Positions 41,147 through 48,802 of a DNA stretch of 64,000 nt are shown piece after piece. The translations under genes were made by a program, and so were the position numbers. The stretch's first letter is position 1, and every line of letters starts with the position of its first letter. Source of the DNA: CAVYGN01 sp963796325 (GTDB lineage: Bacteria; Spirochaetota; Brevinematia; Brevinematales; JAOACQ01); NCBI GenBank assembly GCA_963796325.1, contig CAWCLF010000004.1, forward strand, positions 62,001-126,000, read 5' to 3'. Under the pieces are notes generated by a model that saw only the letters and a program-made list of their open reading frames with translations, was not told where the DNA came from and did no database searches.

Positions 41147-42496
41147 TCAGTTTTTACAGGGGCCTGCGGAGTGGACCGGATCGAACAATTCATCGATTTT
41201 ATCTTTTTCCAGACCTGTAAATTCCAGGATTAATTTCTTGTATTGCGGGAAGCTTTCAATTTTATAACCCGAGAGGAAATTATACAATTCCTTAACCCTG
41301 TAATATCCAAGTTCAGGAACAAGCGCATTCAGCATGACGCTGGAACGTATAAGATTTTCTTCCATCCTTCCGGGATTGAATTTCATGAGTCTGAAGAATT
41401 TTTCGATAAGGGATGATGTCATAAAGAGCAGGCTTTCCCGGATTTCTATAAAAGAATCGGCAATAAAGGGAAGGTATGCGTTCAATTGGAGTTGCCCGTT
41501 CCTGGAATATTCCATTATTTTTTGAGCCTCATGGTGTACCGATACGGCAAGCCCCCTGCTGTATTCCAGTATTACCGGATTTGTCTTGGCCGCCATAATG
41601 GTAGATCCGTATTGCAGGTCCGGATGTGAAATTTCACCTGTCATCGAGGATGTATAAATAAGAAGGTCGCCGGTTATTTTAAAGATATTCTGTGAAAAAA
41701 TACTGTAGCCGGAAGCGAGCTCCGACAATTTGTCATTATTGGCAATTTCATCCGTCAGGTTCTGGCTCCTTCCCAGGGGCAGGCCTGTTATGTCGCGGAG
41801 GTATTTTTCGGCCAGGAATATATAACCGGCGGGGGCTGAAAAACAGGTGCCTATTGCAGTACCGCCGAGGGGAATGGTCCTGATCCTCTCCTTGAGCTTG
41901 TGAAGTCTCCACCTGTCCCGCTCTACAGCTCCGGCCCACGAAGCGAACACCTGGCCCATAGTAACCGGCAAAGCGTCCTGCATTTCCGTCCTTCCAGTAA
42001 GCACCAGCATGCCTTCTTCGTTTTCCTTTTTAACCAGGGTTTCCTGGAATCTTATTACCGCATCTTCGATTTCAGCAAGGTGCCTGTACAGCATCACGGT
42101 GACGGCAGTGGGGAAAGTGTCGTTGGTAGACTGGTACCTGTTAATATCGGTGATCGGATCGATTTTTGCTTTCGAATTTTCGACAAGCCCTGCAAGTTCT
42201 GAAGCGCGGCCGGCAATGACTTCATTGATGTTCATATTGATGCTTGTTCCGGCCCCTCCCTGCCTGAGCGGCAGTGGAAATTGAGAATCGAGCTTTCCGG
42301 ATATCACTTCGTCTATCGCCCCGATAATGCAGTTGAAGATTTCTTTATCGAAAGGTTTATTAAATTCCTGAATAGCAAGGATGCAGCTTTTTTTGACTTC
42401 GCCGTAAGCCCTGATAAGGTCGGAAGGCAGACTGCCCCGGCCGAAATTCCGCATGGCCTTGGCTGTTTCGCTGCCGTAATAAATTCTGCGCGGCAT
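41147..42496 (-). CDS. Aspartase/fumarase-superfamily lyase of the hydrogenase maturation operon
   Basis: 449 residues. The superfamily regions are present. 'GGAGTSINMNINEVIA' matches the first conserved block. 'TGRTEMQDALPVTMGQ' is the second block, with Glu where fumarases have His and aspartases Gln. The signature loop reads 'GSTIMAAKTNPVILE' against the usual GSSxMPxKxNP, with Pro replaced by Ala. Aspartate ammonia-lyase genes are repeatedly found beside hydE/hydG/hydF (family-context knowledge). Release of ammonia from aspartate could feed synthesis of the azadithiolate bridge of the H-cluster; that role is inference. The start is one base before the hydE stop region, so it is translationally coupled. 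Confidence 0.82.
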   Translation of the reverse strand: MPRRIYYGSETAKAMRNFGRGSLPSDLIRAYGEVKKSCILAIQEFNKPFDKEIFNCIIGAIDEVISGKLDSQFPLPLRQGGAGTSINMNINEVIAGRASELAGLVENSKAKIDPITDINRYQSTNDTFPTAVTVMLYRHLAEIEDAVIRFQETLVKKENEEGMLVLTGRTEMQDALPVTMGQVFASWAGAVERDRWRLHKLKERIRTIPLGGTAIGTCFSAPAGYIFLAEKYLRDITGLPLGRSQNLTDEIANNDKLSELASGYSIFSQNIFKITGDLLIYTSSMTGEISHPDLQYGSTIMAAKTNPVILEYSRGLAVSVHHEAQKIMEYSRNGQLQLNAYLPFIADSFIEIRESLLFMTSSLIEKFFRLMKFNPGRMEENLIRSSVMLNALVPELGYYRVKELYNFLSGYKIESFPQYKKLILEFTGLEKDKIDELFDPVHSAGPCKN

Positions 42497-43504
42497 TTAT
42501 GCCCCCTTCAGCCGTCTTAAGGCATCGCCCCGATTCATATCGATAGACTTGCCCCTTGAACGGGCGCGGATTTCAAGGCATGATATGCAGTCGATGCCGT
42601 CTTCATCGAGGCAGATCTTCCCGGGATAAAGAAGATAATTTTTCCTGTATTTTAAGGGCGTAATATTAGGCATAAGTACATTGGCTCCTGAAGAAAGGAT
42701 CTTTTCACGGCCTTCCGGATCGATGCTTCCGGCCGCGGTCGTAGCTACGATATGGGCGCGCGGAAGTAGAAGCCTGACAAGCGCAACGGCGCGGACAGTG
42801 AGGCGGATATCGGGGCGGGTTACTCCGCATAGGGGCGTATCGGGATGAGGTATAAAGGGGCCTATTCCCGCCATATCGAGCTCGAGAGCCCGGCAGACGA
42901 GGGCGTTCCTGATCCTTGTATCTTCGGTTTCTCCCGGCAATCCGGTCATGTATCCGGAACCTACTTCATAATCAAGATCTTTAAGGTCGTACAGGGCCCT
43001 GAGCCTTGATTCGAGCGGCGAACCTGACCGGAGATACGAGTAGAGTCCGGCATCGGACGTTTCGAAACGGAGAAGATAACGGTCGGCCCCGGCCTTCCTT
43101 AACGCCAGGTAGTCTTCCCTTTTCATGACGCCGCAGGAAAGCGTCAATGCCGCCGTTCCCTCGGTCCCGTTTTTTATCTTTTCAATCAGCCCGGTTATCT
43201 CTTTTACGGGTGCGCTATCCTCTCCGCTCTGAAGTACAAAGGTTTTTATACCGGCTTTATAACCGCGTTTTACAGCCTGCAGCACCTCATCGTCGTGAAG
43301 CCTGTAGCGGCGGACTTTCCGGTTGCCGGCCCTGATTCCGCAATACAGGCAGTTACAGCCGCAGTGATTGGAGAACTCGATAAGTCCGCGGAGGTAAACG
43401 CTGTCGCCGTGATTTTCGCGTGTAACGGCATCCGCCGTTTTTGAGAGTTCGGAAGTATCGGAATTTTTGTAGAATTCGATTATCTCTACTATGCGATTAT
43501 ACAT
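42497..43504 (-). CDS. hydE: [FeFe]-hydrogenase maturase HydE (radical SAM)
   Basis: 335 residues from the ATG at 43504 (AAGGCG upstream; the frame extends to 43564 inside hydG). The radical-SAM motif is Cys48-x3-Cys52-x2-Cys55 in 'HCGCNCLYCGIRAGN'. It is followed by 'RYRLHDDEVLQAVKRGYKAGIKTFVLQSGE', and 'GSGYMTGLPGETEDTRIRNAL', 'GIGPFIPHPDTPL' and 'LMPNITPLKYRKNYLLYPGKICL' are typical of HydE. It works with HydG and HydF to build the [2Fe] subcluster. It sits between hydG and the lyase in one operon. Confidence 0.92.
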   Translation of the reverse strand: MYNRIVEIIEFYKNSDTSELSKTADAVTRENHGDSVYLRGLIEFSNHCGCNCLYCGIRAGNRKVRRYRLHDDEVLQAVKRGYKAGIKTFVLQSGEDSAPVKEITGLIEKIKNGTEGTAALTLSCGVMKREDYLALRKAGADRYLLRFETSDAGLYSYLRSGSPLESRLRALYDLKDLDYEVGSGYMTGLPGETEDTRIRNALVCRALELDMAGIGPFIPHPDTPLCGVTRPDIRLTVRAVALVRLLLPRAHIVATTAAGSIDPEGREKILSSGANVLMPNITPLKYRKNYLLYPGKICLDEDGIDCISCLEIRARSRGKSIDMNRGDALRRLKGA

Positions 43505-43514
43505 TTTAAGCGCC

Positions 43515-44921
43515 TTAAAAATATATATCCCTGCCGCCTTTGCCGATCTTTTCGAGGACATCATCCATGCGTTCGCGAGCGAGGGGCTTTTCTATGCCTG
43601 ATTTTATTTTTTCGATCAGCTTCAGCCCCTTTTCCCTGGTTTCCGGTTTAGCGTAATCGCACAGGTATTCCTTGAAGGTAAAAACGGCGTTAGGCAGGCA
43701 GAACTCTTTGATCAGGCCGGGCTTGGCCAGGTCCATAAAATCATGTCCCACTCTTCCCTTCCTGTAACAGCCGGTGCAGAACGAAGGGATATATTCTTCA
43801 TCGATAAGGTCGGAAACCACTTCATCGAGAGACCTGTGGTCGCCGAGCGAAAACTGGCTGCCCGAATCCGACCGGCCTCCGTCCGAGTAGGCCCCCGGGT
43901 TAGTCCTGGACCCGGCCGAGATCTGACTGATTCCGTAGTGGAAAAGCTCTTTCCTGAGGTTCTCGCTTTCGCGAGTCGAAAGTATGATGCCTGTGTATGG
44001 AAGAGAGATCCTGATAACGGCGACAAGCTTTTTAAAATCGGAATCGCTCACGGCATAAGGGGCGCTGTTCGACAGGGGAGCGCCTTCCGCCGGTTCGATA
44101 CGCGGCACGCTGACGGTATGAGGGCCGCAGCCCTGCGTTTTTTCCAGGTGGCCTGCGTGCTCGATCAGGGACAGGACCTCGAAACGGTAATCGGCCAGGC
44201 CGAAAAGCGCGCCGATCCCGACGTCGTCTATGCCGCCTTCCATGGCCCGGTCCATAACGGAAAGCCTCCACTCATAATCGGCTTTCCTGCCGGAAGGATG
44301 GTATTTTTTATAGAGGACCTCGTCGTAAGTTTCCTGGAAGCAGACGTATGTGCCGATTTTTTCGGCCTTGAGCCTTCTGAACCCGTCTTTATCCTGGGGT
44401 GCGATTTCTATATTGACCCTTCTCACGTAAGATTCGCCCGCGCGGGCCTCGTAGGCCGTTCTGATCGCCTCAATGAAATTTTCCAGGGAAAGGTCGTCGG
44501 TTTCCCCGCAGAGCATGAGCAGCCTTTTATGCCCCAGCATGAGTAGCGATTTCACTTCTTCATTTATTTCCCGCTGTGTAAGGTTGACCCTTTTTATGGA
44601 AGTGTTGTCCTTCCGGAAAGCGCAGTAAAGGCAGTTATTCGAGCAGACGTTGCCGATGTACAGCGGAGCGAAGAGAACCAGGCGGTTGCCGTAAATCTCC
44701 TGCTTGACCGAATTGGCGGTTCTGAAGAGCTTGTCAAGGTCGGGGCCGCTATGTATCTGCAGAAGTGCCGCAGCGTCTTTGAGATCGAGCCCTTTCATTT
44801 TTAATGCTTTATTTAAAATGCCGTCAATGCGGCCGGCTCCGGGTTTTGAGTCGAGGGCCAGTCCGTACAGATAGTCCCGGTCAATGAAATTCTTCCAACT
44901 TGCCGCCGTTTTTATGGTCAT
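43515..44921 (-). CDS. hydG: [FeFe]-hydrogenase maturase HydG (radical SAM tyrosine lyase)
   Basis: 468 residues. The radical-SAM cluster motif is Cys93-x3-Cys97-x2-Cys100 in 'NVCSNNCLYCAF'. The C-terminal Cys382-x2-Cys385-x22-Cys408 binds the auxiliary cluster carrying the dangler iron, a feature of HydG that ThiH lacks. It cleaves tyrosine to provide CO and CN ligands of the H-cluster as an Fe(CO)2(CN) synthon. It overlaps the TM1266-type gene upstream by 41 bp. No hydF is seen in this operon or elsewhere in the window. Confidence 0.93.
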   Translation of the reverse strand: MTIKTAASWKNFIDRDYLYGLALDSKPGAGRIDGILNKALKMKGLDLKDAAALLQIHSGPDLDKLFRTANSVKQEIYGNRLVLFAPLYIGNVCSNNCLYCAFRKDNTSIKRVNLTQREINEEVKSLLMLGHKRLLMLCGETDDLSLENFIEAIRTAYEARAGESYVRRVNIEIAPQDKDGFRRLKAEKIGTYVCFQETYDEVLYKKYHPSGRKADYEWRLSVMDRAMEGGIDDVGIGALFGLADYRFEVLSLIEHAGHLEKTQGCGPHTVSVPRIEPAEGAPLSNSAPYAVSDSDFKKLVAVIRISLPYTGIILSTRESENLRKELFHYGISQISAGSRTNPGAYSDGGRSDSGSQFSLGDHRSLDEVVSDLIDEEYIPSFCTGCYRKGRVGHDFMDLAKPGLIKEFCLPNAVFTFKEYLCDYAKPETREKGLKLIEKIKSGIEKPLARERMDDVLEKIGKGGRDIYF

Positions 44922-45177
44922 TGTCTTCCTCCCTGTATCCGGTCAAAACCGATTTGACCTGGATGCCTTCCAATTTGCCGATTTTGCCGGTCAGGGAGCC
45001 TATCCGGTCCGTATCGCCTTCCACGATGAGGGATATGATGTTTATCCCTTTATCGCGCAGGGGCAGACCCATTCTTCCGATTATGATCTCTCCATGATTC
45101 GATAGTATCGAGTTGAGTTTCTGGACGTTGTTTCGCTTATGCAGAAGTATAGCCACGACGCCTATTCTCTTCTCCAT
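44881..45177 (-). CDS. TM1266-family iron-only hydrogenase system regulator
   Basis: 98 residues with an ACT-like ferredoxin fold: 'EKRIGVVAILLHKRNNVQKLNSILSNHGEIIIGRMGLPL' and 'INIISLIVEGDTDRIGSLTGKIGKLEGIQVKSVLTGY'. Small proteins of this type are encoded with HydEFG in many anaerobes and are annotated as putative regulators; the mechanism is unknown. It opens the maturation operon with GAGGAG before the ATG. Confidence 0.85.
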   Translation of the reverse strand: MEKRIGVVAILLHKRNNVQKLNSILSNHGEIIIGRMGLPLRDKGINIISLIVEGDTDRIGSLTGKIGKLEGIQVKSVLTGYREEDNDHKNGGKLEEFH

Positions 45178-45280
45178 CAGATCTCTCCTCAGGGTCGGAC
45201 AAGACTAATAAGGCTCCTTGAAACAGTCAGAACCGTTTCGCAGATGCATGACATTGTAAATGATTTGATTAAAAATATCA

Positions 45281-45318
45281 AAAAAAAGGGCGGAAGAGCA
45301 GCTCCGGCTCCTCCGCCC
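45281..45318 (-). terminator. Rho-independent terminator of the 45349-45930 lipoprotein gene
   Basis: Read on the minus strand, a 12-bp GC-rich stem (45318-45307 with 45299-45288, one mismatch) has a 7-base loop and is followed by seven T residues (45287-45281). It sits 31 bp beyond the lipoprotein stop and about 100 bp before the TM1266-type start, so it also insulates the maturation operon. Confidence 0.8.
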
Positions 45319-45348
45319 GGTTAGAATCTATTTGATTAAGCTGAACTG

Positions 45349-45930
45349 TCAGTGCACGTTTTTGTCAAGTATAAAGTTGGTGGAATTGCTCAAACTCGAA
45401 CCAGGGCCTTTAAAGTCCAGCTTAACTGTGTAAGTTTGGTTGGAAATAATCTCTGTGTATCCGCCGTTGGAATTTTTAACGATATTTTGCGCCCCATTTT
45501 TTGCGGCCTGCATATTTTCTGCGAAACTTTGAGCGGAGTTGTATTTATATATATATACATTGGCCCAATCAAGCCAGACATGGAAATACAGATCGGCTCC
45601 GGCCGCTCCGTCCTTGCCGTTTACGAACAGTCCGCCCGGCTGGCCTTTCTCGCCTGCATTGACGCTTATAGTCAGATCAAAATACCATGTGCCATACCCG
45701 TAAGAAGAGCTGTACAACTCATATTCCCAGGTATAATCCCCGCCGGACATCTGGTAATAGGTATCGGAGCTCCAACTTGTAGGGAAACCCGGAAAACTGT
45801 AAGCGACTAATCCATAATACCAGTCGACCGCCGCGTACGATGTACCGTCAGGACCATCCTTGCCATTGCTCCCGCAGGAACTTAAGCCCATCAGCACAAG
45901 CAGAGCAGCAATAACCCCTAGATATCTCAT
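45349..45930 (-). CDS. Hypothetical lipoprotein
   Basis: 193 residues with a lipoprotein signal (hydrophobic 4-16, lipobox Leu-Ser-Ser-Cys, Cys19). A Gly/Asp linker 'GSNGKDGPDGTS' with a collagen-like look follows, then an Asn/Tyr/Ser/Gly-rich beta domain ('GEKGQPGGLFVNGKDGAAGADLYFHVWLD' again has short Gly-x-y runs). No family is recognised. It has its own strong terminator and is monocistronic, with GAGGA before the start. Confidence 0.7.
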   Translation of the reverse strand: MRYLGVIAALLVLMGLSSCGSNGKDGPDGTSYAAVDWYYGLVAYSFPGFPTSWSSDTYYQMSGGDYTWEYELYSSSYGYGTWYFDLTISVNAGEKGQPGGLFVNGKDGAAGADLYFHVWLDWANVYIYKYNSAQSFAENMQAAKNGAQNIVKNSNGGYTEIISNQTYTVKLDFKGPGSSLSNSTNFILDKNVH

Positions 45931-46052
45931 AAGATCCTCCTCTATATTTAAAAAAATGCATAATGAATCCAGAGGGTAACCTGCATTACCGGAAATTATT
46001 AATAACTGAAAAAGTATTATATCATAAAATTTTTACATATTCAAGAGAAATC

Positions 46053-46150
46053 AGTCGAGAGTCGAGAGTCGAGAGTCGACAGTCATGAGTGACGAGTAGC
46101 GAGTAATGAGTTGTTAATTACTCGTTACTCGCTACTCGCAACTTGTCACT
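46053..46150. repeat. Heptanucleotide repeat array, inverted (copy 2)
   Basis: Eight units in perfect 7-bp phase from 46053 to 46108 (three AGTCGAG, then AGTCGAC, AGTCATG, AGTGACG, AGTAGCG, AGTAATG). After a 7-bp turn, five inverted units in phase follow from 46116 to 46150 (AATTACT, CGTTACT, CGCTACT, CGCAACT, TGTCACT). The later forward units and the inverted units are complementary and can form a long hairpin. It lies just upstream of the aroA promoter, so it is outside the aroA transcript. Confidence 0.85.
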
Positions 46151-46154
46151 ATAT

Positions 46155-46183
46155 TTGCTAAAGAGGACGCAGTTCATTATAAT
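46155..46183 (+). promoter_or_regulatory. Sigma70-type promoter of aroA
   Basis: TTGCTA (46155-46160), a 17-bp spacer and a perfect TATAAT (46178-46183), 28 bp before the GTG start of aroA. It begins five bases after the repeat array. Confidence 0.65.
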
Positions 46184-46210
46184 TTATGACATTTAATAAG
46201 GGGATATTGA

Positions 46211-47503
46211 GTGAGCGGCAATTATATCGTTCGTTCATACACCGGCGGACCTTTGAAAACCGGACTGCGCCTGCCGGGTTCGAAAAGCATAACAAACCGG
46301 GCTCTATTATTGTCCGCCATGGCCTGCGGCAGGACGGCGCTTTCGAATTTTCTTATTTCCGATGATACCGAATATATGACCCGGGCCCTGCAGAAAGCCG
46401 GGGTTTCAATCGATAAGGATGAAGCGGATGGCTGCGTTGTGGGAGGAGGCGGACTCCCGGAAGGGCCTCTCGAATTATACCTGGGAAATGCCGGAACGGC
46501 GGTGCGCTTTTTAACTTCTTATTTCGCCCTCGGGAACGGGGAATTTCTCCTTGACGGCGATGCAAGGATGAGGCTTCGCCCCATAGGAGACCTTCTCGAA
46601 GCCCTTGGCGAACTGGGATGCAGCATCGAATCGGAATTCGGGAACGGGTGCCCTCCTGTCAGGATACATGCCTCCGGGATTCCTGGCGGGGCCTGTACGG
46701 TAGCCGGGAAAAATTCCAGCCAGTATATATCCTCTCTTCTTATGGCCGGTCCTCTTTCAAAGAAGGGGCTTAAGCTAATAACGTCCGGTCCCGTGGCTTC
46801 GGGGCCTTATGTGGATATGACGCTCAGGATGATGGAAAAATTCGGAATAATTGCCGGCAGGAAGGGGTTCGAGGAATTCACCGTGGGGAAGGGTACCTAT
46901 AAAAGTCCCGGGAAATACTATATAGAGCCGGACGCCTCCAGCGCTTCATATTTCCTGGCGGCGGCGGCAGTCCTGGGAGGCGAAATGACGATAAAGGGCC
47001 TCGGTTCGGACTCGATCCAGGGAGATTCGAAGTTTGCGCTTGTCCTGGAAAAAATGGGGTGTGAAATCGAATACCTGCCGGACAGCATCAGGCTCCGTTC
47101 TTCGGGGTCCCTGAAAGGCGTCAGCATCGATATGAACGACATTCCCGATATGGTGCCGACCCTTGCGGTAGCGGCTCTCTTTGCCGAAGGTCCGACCCGG
47201 ATATATAATGCGGCGAACCTGAGGATAAAGGAAAGCGACAGGATCGGAGCGCTTTCGGCAGAATTGAAAAAAATCGGCGCTTTAATTAATGAAAATGAAG
47301 ACGGCCTTGAAATATTTCCTCAGAAAAGCTATAATAAGACGCTTATTGAAACGTACAACGACCACAGGATAGCGATGTCGTTTTCAATAGCCGGGCTTAA
47401 AATTGACGGACTTGAAATCGCGAATCCCGCCTGCGTATCGAAGACATTTCCCGGTTATTTCGATTATTTTGAGAAGATTTTTGAAATTCCGCACAAATTT
47501 TGA
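46211..47503 (+). CDS. aroA: 3-phosphoshikimate 1-carboxyvinyltransferase (EPSP synthase)
   Basis: 430 residues from a GTG with AAGGGGA upstream. The family motifs are 'LPGSKSITNRALLLSAMACG' (shikimate-3-phosphate/PEP-binding Lys and Ser), 'LYLGNAGTAVRFLTSYF' with the Asn-Ala-Gly-Thr phosphate loop, 'DMNDIPDMVPTLAVAA' with the catalytic Asp, and 'RIKESDRI' and 'DHRIAMS' near the C-terminus. It joins shikimate 3-phosphate and PEP in aromatic amino-acid synthesis. The loop after the first GNAGTA has Ala where class I enzymes also have Ala. The stop codon lies within the -35 box of the next promoter. Confidence 0.94.
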   Translation: MSGNYIVRSYTGGPLKTGLRLPGSKSITNRALLLSAMACGRTALSNFLISDDTEYMTRALQKAGVSIDKDEADGCVVGGGGLPEGPLELYLGNAGTAVRFLTSYFALGNGEFLLDGDARMRLRPIGDLLEALGELGCSIESEFGNGCPPVRIHASGIPGGACTVAGKNSSQYISSLLMAGPLSKKGLKLITSGPVASGPYVDMTLRMMEKFGIIAGRKGFEEFTVGKGTYKSPGKYYIEPDASSASYFLAAAAVLGGEMTIKGLGSDSIQGDSKFALVLEKMGCEIEYLPDSIRLRSSGSLKGVSIDMNDIPDMVPTLAVAALFAEGPTRIYNAANLRIKESDRIGALSAELKKIGALINENEDGLEIFPQKSYNKTLIETYNDHRIAMSFSIAGLKIDGLEIANPACVSKTFPGYFDYFEKIFEIPHKF

Positions 47504-47529
47504 CTTTTTTTAGCTGTCGGGTATATAAT
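47500..47529 (+). promoter_or_regulatory. Strong promoter of the tRNA-Thr / rpmG / tRNA-Trp / secE-nusG-rpl operon
   Basis: TTGACT (47500-47505), an 18-bp spacer and TATAAT (47524-47529). The predicted start is a few bases before the tRNA-Thr at 47544. The TGA stop of aroA (47501-47503) is part of the -35 hexamer. Confidence 0.7.
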
Positions 47530-47543
47530 ATAAAGTGCTACGC

Positions 47544-47616
47544 GCCCATATAGCTCAGCTGGTAGAGCACCTCCATGGTAAGGAGGGGGTCGGCGGTTCA
47601 ATCCCGCCTGTGGGCT
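47544..47616 (+). tRNA. tRNA-Thr (anticodon GGT)
   Basis: 73 nt. Acceptor GCCCATA/TGTGGGC, D-stem GCTC/GAGC, anticodon stem CCTCC/GGAGG with loop ATGGTAA (GGT at 34-36) and T-stem GGCGG/CCGCC with loop TTCAATC. The discriminator is T and no 3' CCA is encoded. Confidence 0.93.
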
Positions 47617-47640
47617 AATGAAAATAATACGGGGTGCAAT

Positions 47641-47793
47641 ATGCAGATCGTTACTCTGGAATGTGAAACCTGCGGCGAAAGGAATTACACTACGAATAAA
47701 ACTAAAGAAATGGTTCAGCAGAGGGTCAAGCTCAATATAAAAAAATACTGCCCCCGCTGCAGAAAACATACGGCACACAAAGAAATTAAATAA
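47641..47793 (+). CDS. rpmG: Ribosomal protein L33
   Basis: 50 residues, full length for bL33. It is the zinc form, with Cys8-x2-Cys11 ('CETC') and Cys-x2-Cys ('CPRC') and a basic end 'RKHTAHKEIK'. The start is the ATG at 47641, 24 bp after tRNA-Thr; the frame runs further upstream but through the tRNA. It lies between two tRNA genes in front of secE, a common arrangement. Confidence 0.93.
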   Translation: MQIVTLECETCGERNYTTNKTKEMVQQRVKLNIKKYCPRCRKHTAHKEIK

Positions 47794-47797
47794 AATC

Positions 47798-47886
47798 AGT
47801 CTATAATCGTCAGTCAACAGTCAACTATTGACTATCGACTTTCGACTGACGACTGTTGACTGCCGACTGTAGACTATTGACTATCG
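47798..47886. repeat. Heptanucleotide repeat array, inverted (copy 3)
   Basis: Four forward units (47798-47825, including two AGTCAAC) are followed by eight inverted units in perfect phase from 47827 to 47882 (ATTGACT, ATCGACT, TTCGACT, GACGACT, GTTGACT, GCCGACT, GTAGACT, ATTGACT). CAGTCAACAGTC (47811-47822) pairs perfectly with GACTGTTGACTG (47851-47862), and AGTCTA with TAGACT outside. It fills the gap between rpmG and tRNA-Trp, inside the operon. Confidence 0.85.
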
Positions 47887-47887
47887 T

Positions 47888-47960
47888 AGGCCTGTAGCTC
47901 AATTGGCAGAGTAGCGGTCTCCAAAACCGTTGGTTGGGGGTTCGATTCCCTCCAGGCCTG
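47888..47960 (+). tRNA. tRNA-Trp (anticodon CCA)
   Basis: 73 nt. Acceptor AGGCCTG/CAGGCCT, D-stem GCTC/GAG, anticodon loop CTCCAAA (CCA at 34-36) on a GCGGT/ACCGT stem, T-loop TTCGATT. The discriminator is G and no CCA is encoded. It is 17 bp upstream of secE. Confidence 0.93.
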
Positions 47961-47977
47961 ATTACCGGGAGATTGAT

Positions 47978-48220
47978 ATGTTGGTATTGATTAATTGGAT
48001 TATGATTGGTTTGGGGCTTATAATCGGCCTCGTCGTTCTTTATGTAAACCGGGATTTTGTAAGGGAGGCTTTCCAGGAGCTGAAAAAGGTCACCTGGCCG
48101 ACCAGGGAGATAGCCCTTAATTCGTCGGGAGTTACTATAGGGTTCGTGGTAGGTTTCTCGCTTTTGCTTGCACTTCTCGATTATATCTTCAATATCGTTA
48201 TAAAGGGTTTGGTAAGATAG
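47978..48220 (+). CDS. secE: Protein translocase subunit SecE
   Basis: 80 residues from the ATG at 47978 (GGGAG six bases upstream; the frame upstream overlaps tRNA-Trp). An extra N-terminal membrane helix spans about 4-24. The conserved 'FQELKKVTWPTREIALNSS' amphipathic/cytoplasmic segment is followed by the essential C-terminal membrane helix. It is a SecYEG channel subunit. nusG starts one base after its stop. Confidence 0.93.
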   Translation: MLVLINWIMIGLGLIIGLVVLYVNRDFVREAFQELKKVTWPTREIALNSSGVTIGFVVGFSLLLALLDYIFNIVIKGLVR

Positions 48221-48221
48221 G

Positions 48222-48782
48222 ATGGCTAGGGGCTGGTTCGTAATCCAGGTTTACACGGGATATGAAAAGAGGACTATGAATGATCTTGTCGCCAAGAAGA
48301 ATAGCGGCGTTCTTAAGGACATTCTCATTGACGTGAGAGTCCCTGAGGAAGAATACATAGTTGAAAAGAAAAATAAAAAGATATTGAAAAAGAGGAATCT
48401 TTATCCGGGCTATATTTTAGCCGAACTGGATTTTCCGGACGACGACTCGGTCTGGAAGAAGGTTTACTCCGAGATAAGGTCCGTTACGGGCGTCGGGATG
48501 TTTTTAACGGCGGGAGGCGGGAATAAAAGGCCTTCCCCGCTGGCATACGAAGATGTTAAATCCATTTTTGAGAAGACGGGCGAAATAAAACCCCACCTGG
48601 CAAAGCTGGAATCAGGCTTTTCGGTGGGAGATAAAGTTAAGATCAACGGCGGACCTTTCAGGGATTTTGAAGGCGAAGTCCAGGAAATTCACAATGAAAA
48701 GAACAGCCTGACGGTCAGGGTTGAAATTTTCGGAAGGCTGACGCCTGTCGAACTGGATTTCAGCCAGGTCCAGAGGGTATAA
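48222..48782 (+). CDS. nusG: Transcription termination/antitermination factor NusG
   Basis: 186 residues. The NGN domain opens with 'WFVIQVYTGYEKRTMNDL' and includes 'LYPGYILAEL'. A KOW domain closes it ('FSVGDKVKINGGPFRDFEGEVQEI', 'VRVEIFGRLTPVELDFSQVQRV'). It links RNA polymerase with Rho or the ribosome. It is followed 20 bp later by rplK. Confidence 0.95.
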   Translation: MARGWFVIQVYTGYEKRTMNDLVAKKNSGVLKDILIDVRVPEEEYIVEKKNKKILKKRNLYPGYILAELDFPDDDSVWKKVYSEIRSVTGVGMFLTAGGGNKRPSPLAYEDVKSIFEKTGEIKPHLAKLESGFSVGDKVKINGGPFRDFEGEVQEIHNEKNSLTVRVEIFGRLTPVELDFSQVQRV

Positions 48783-48802
48783 GCTGATAAAGGAGTTTTC
48801 GA

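Noticed and set aside
43515..44921. ThiH (thiamine synthesis) instead of HydG
   Set aside because: The C-terminal CX2CX22C auxiliary cluster motif and the hydE neighbour point to HydG; no thi genes are near.
45139..45324. 61-residue plus-strand reading frame before the lipoprotein gene
   Set aside because: It runs antisense through the TM1266-type start and then through the terminator stem, and has no credible ribosome binding site.
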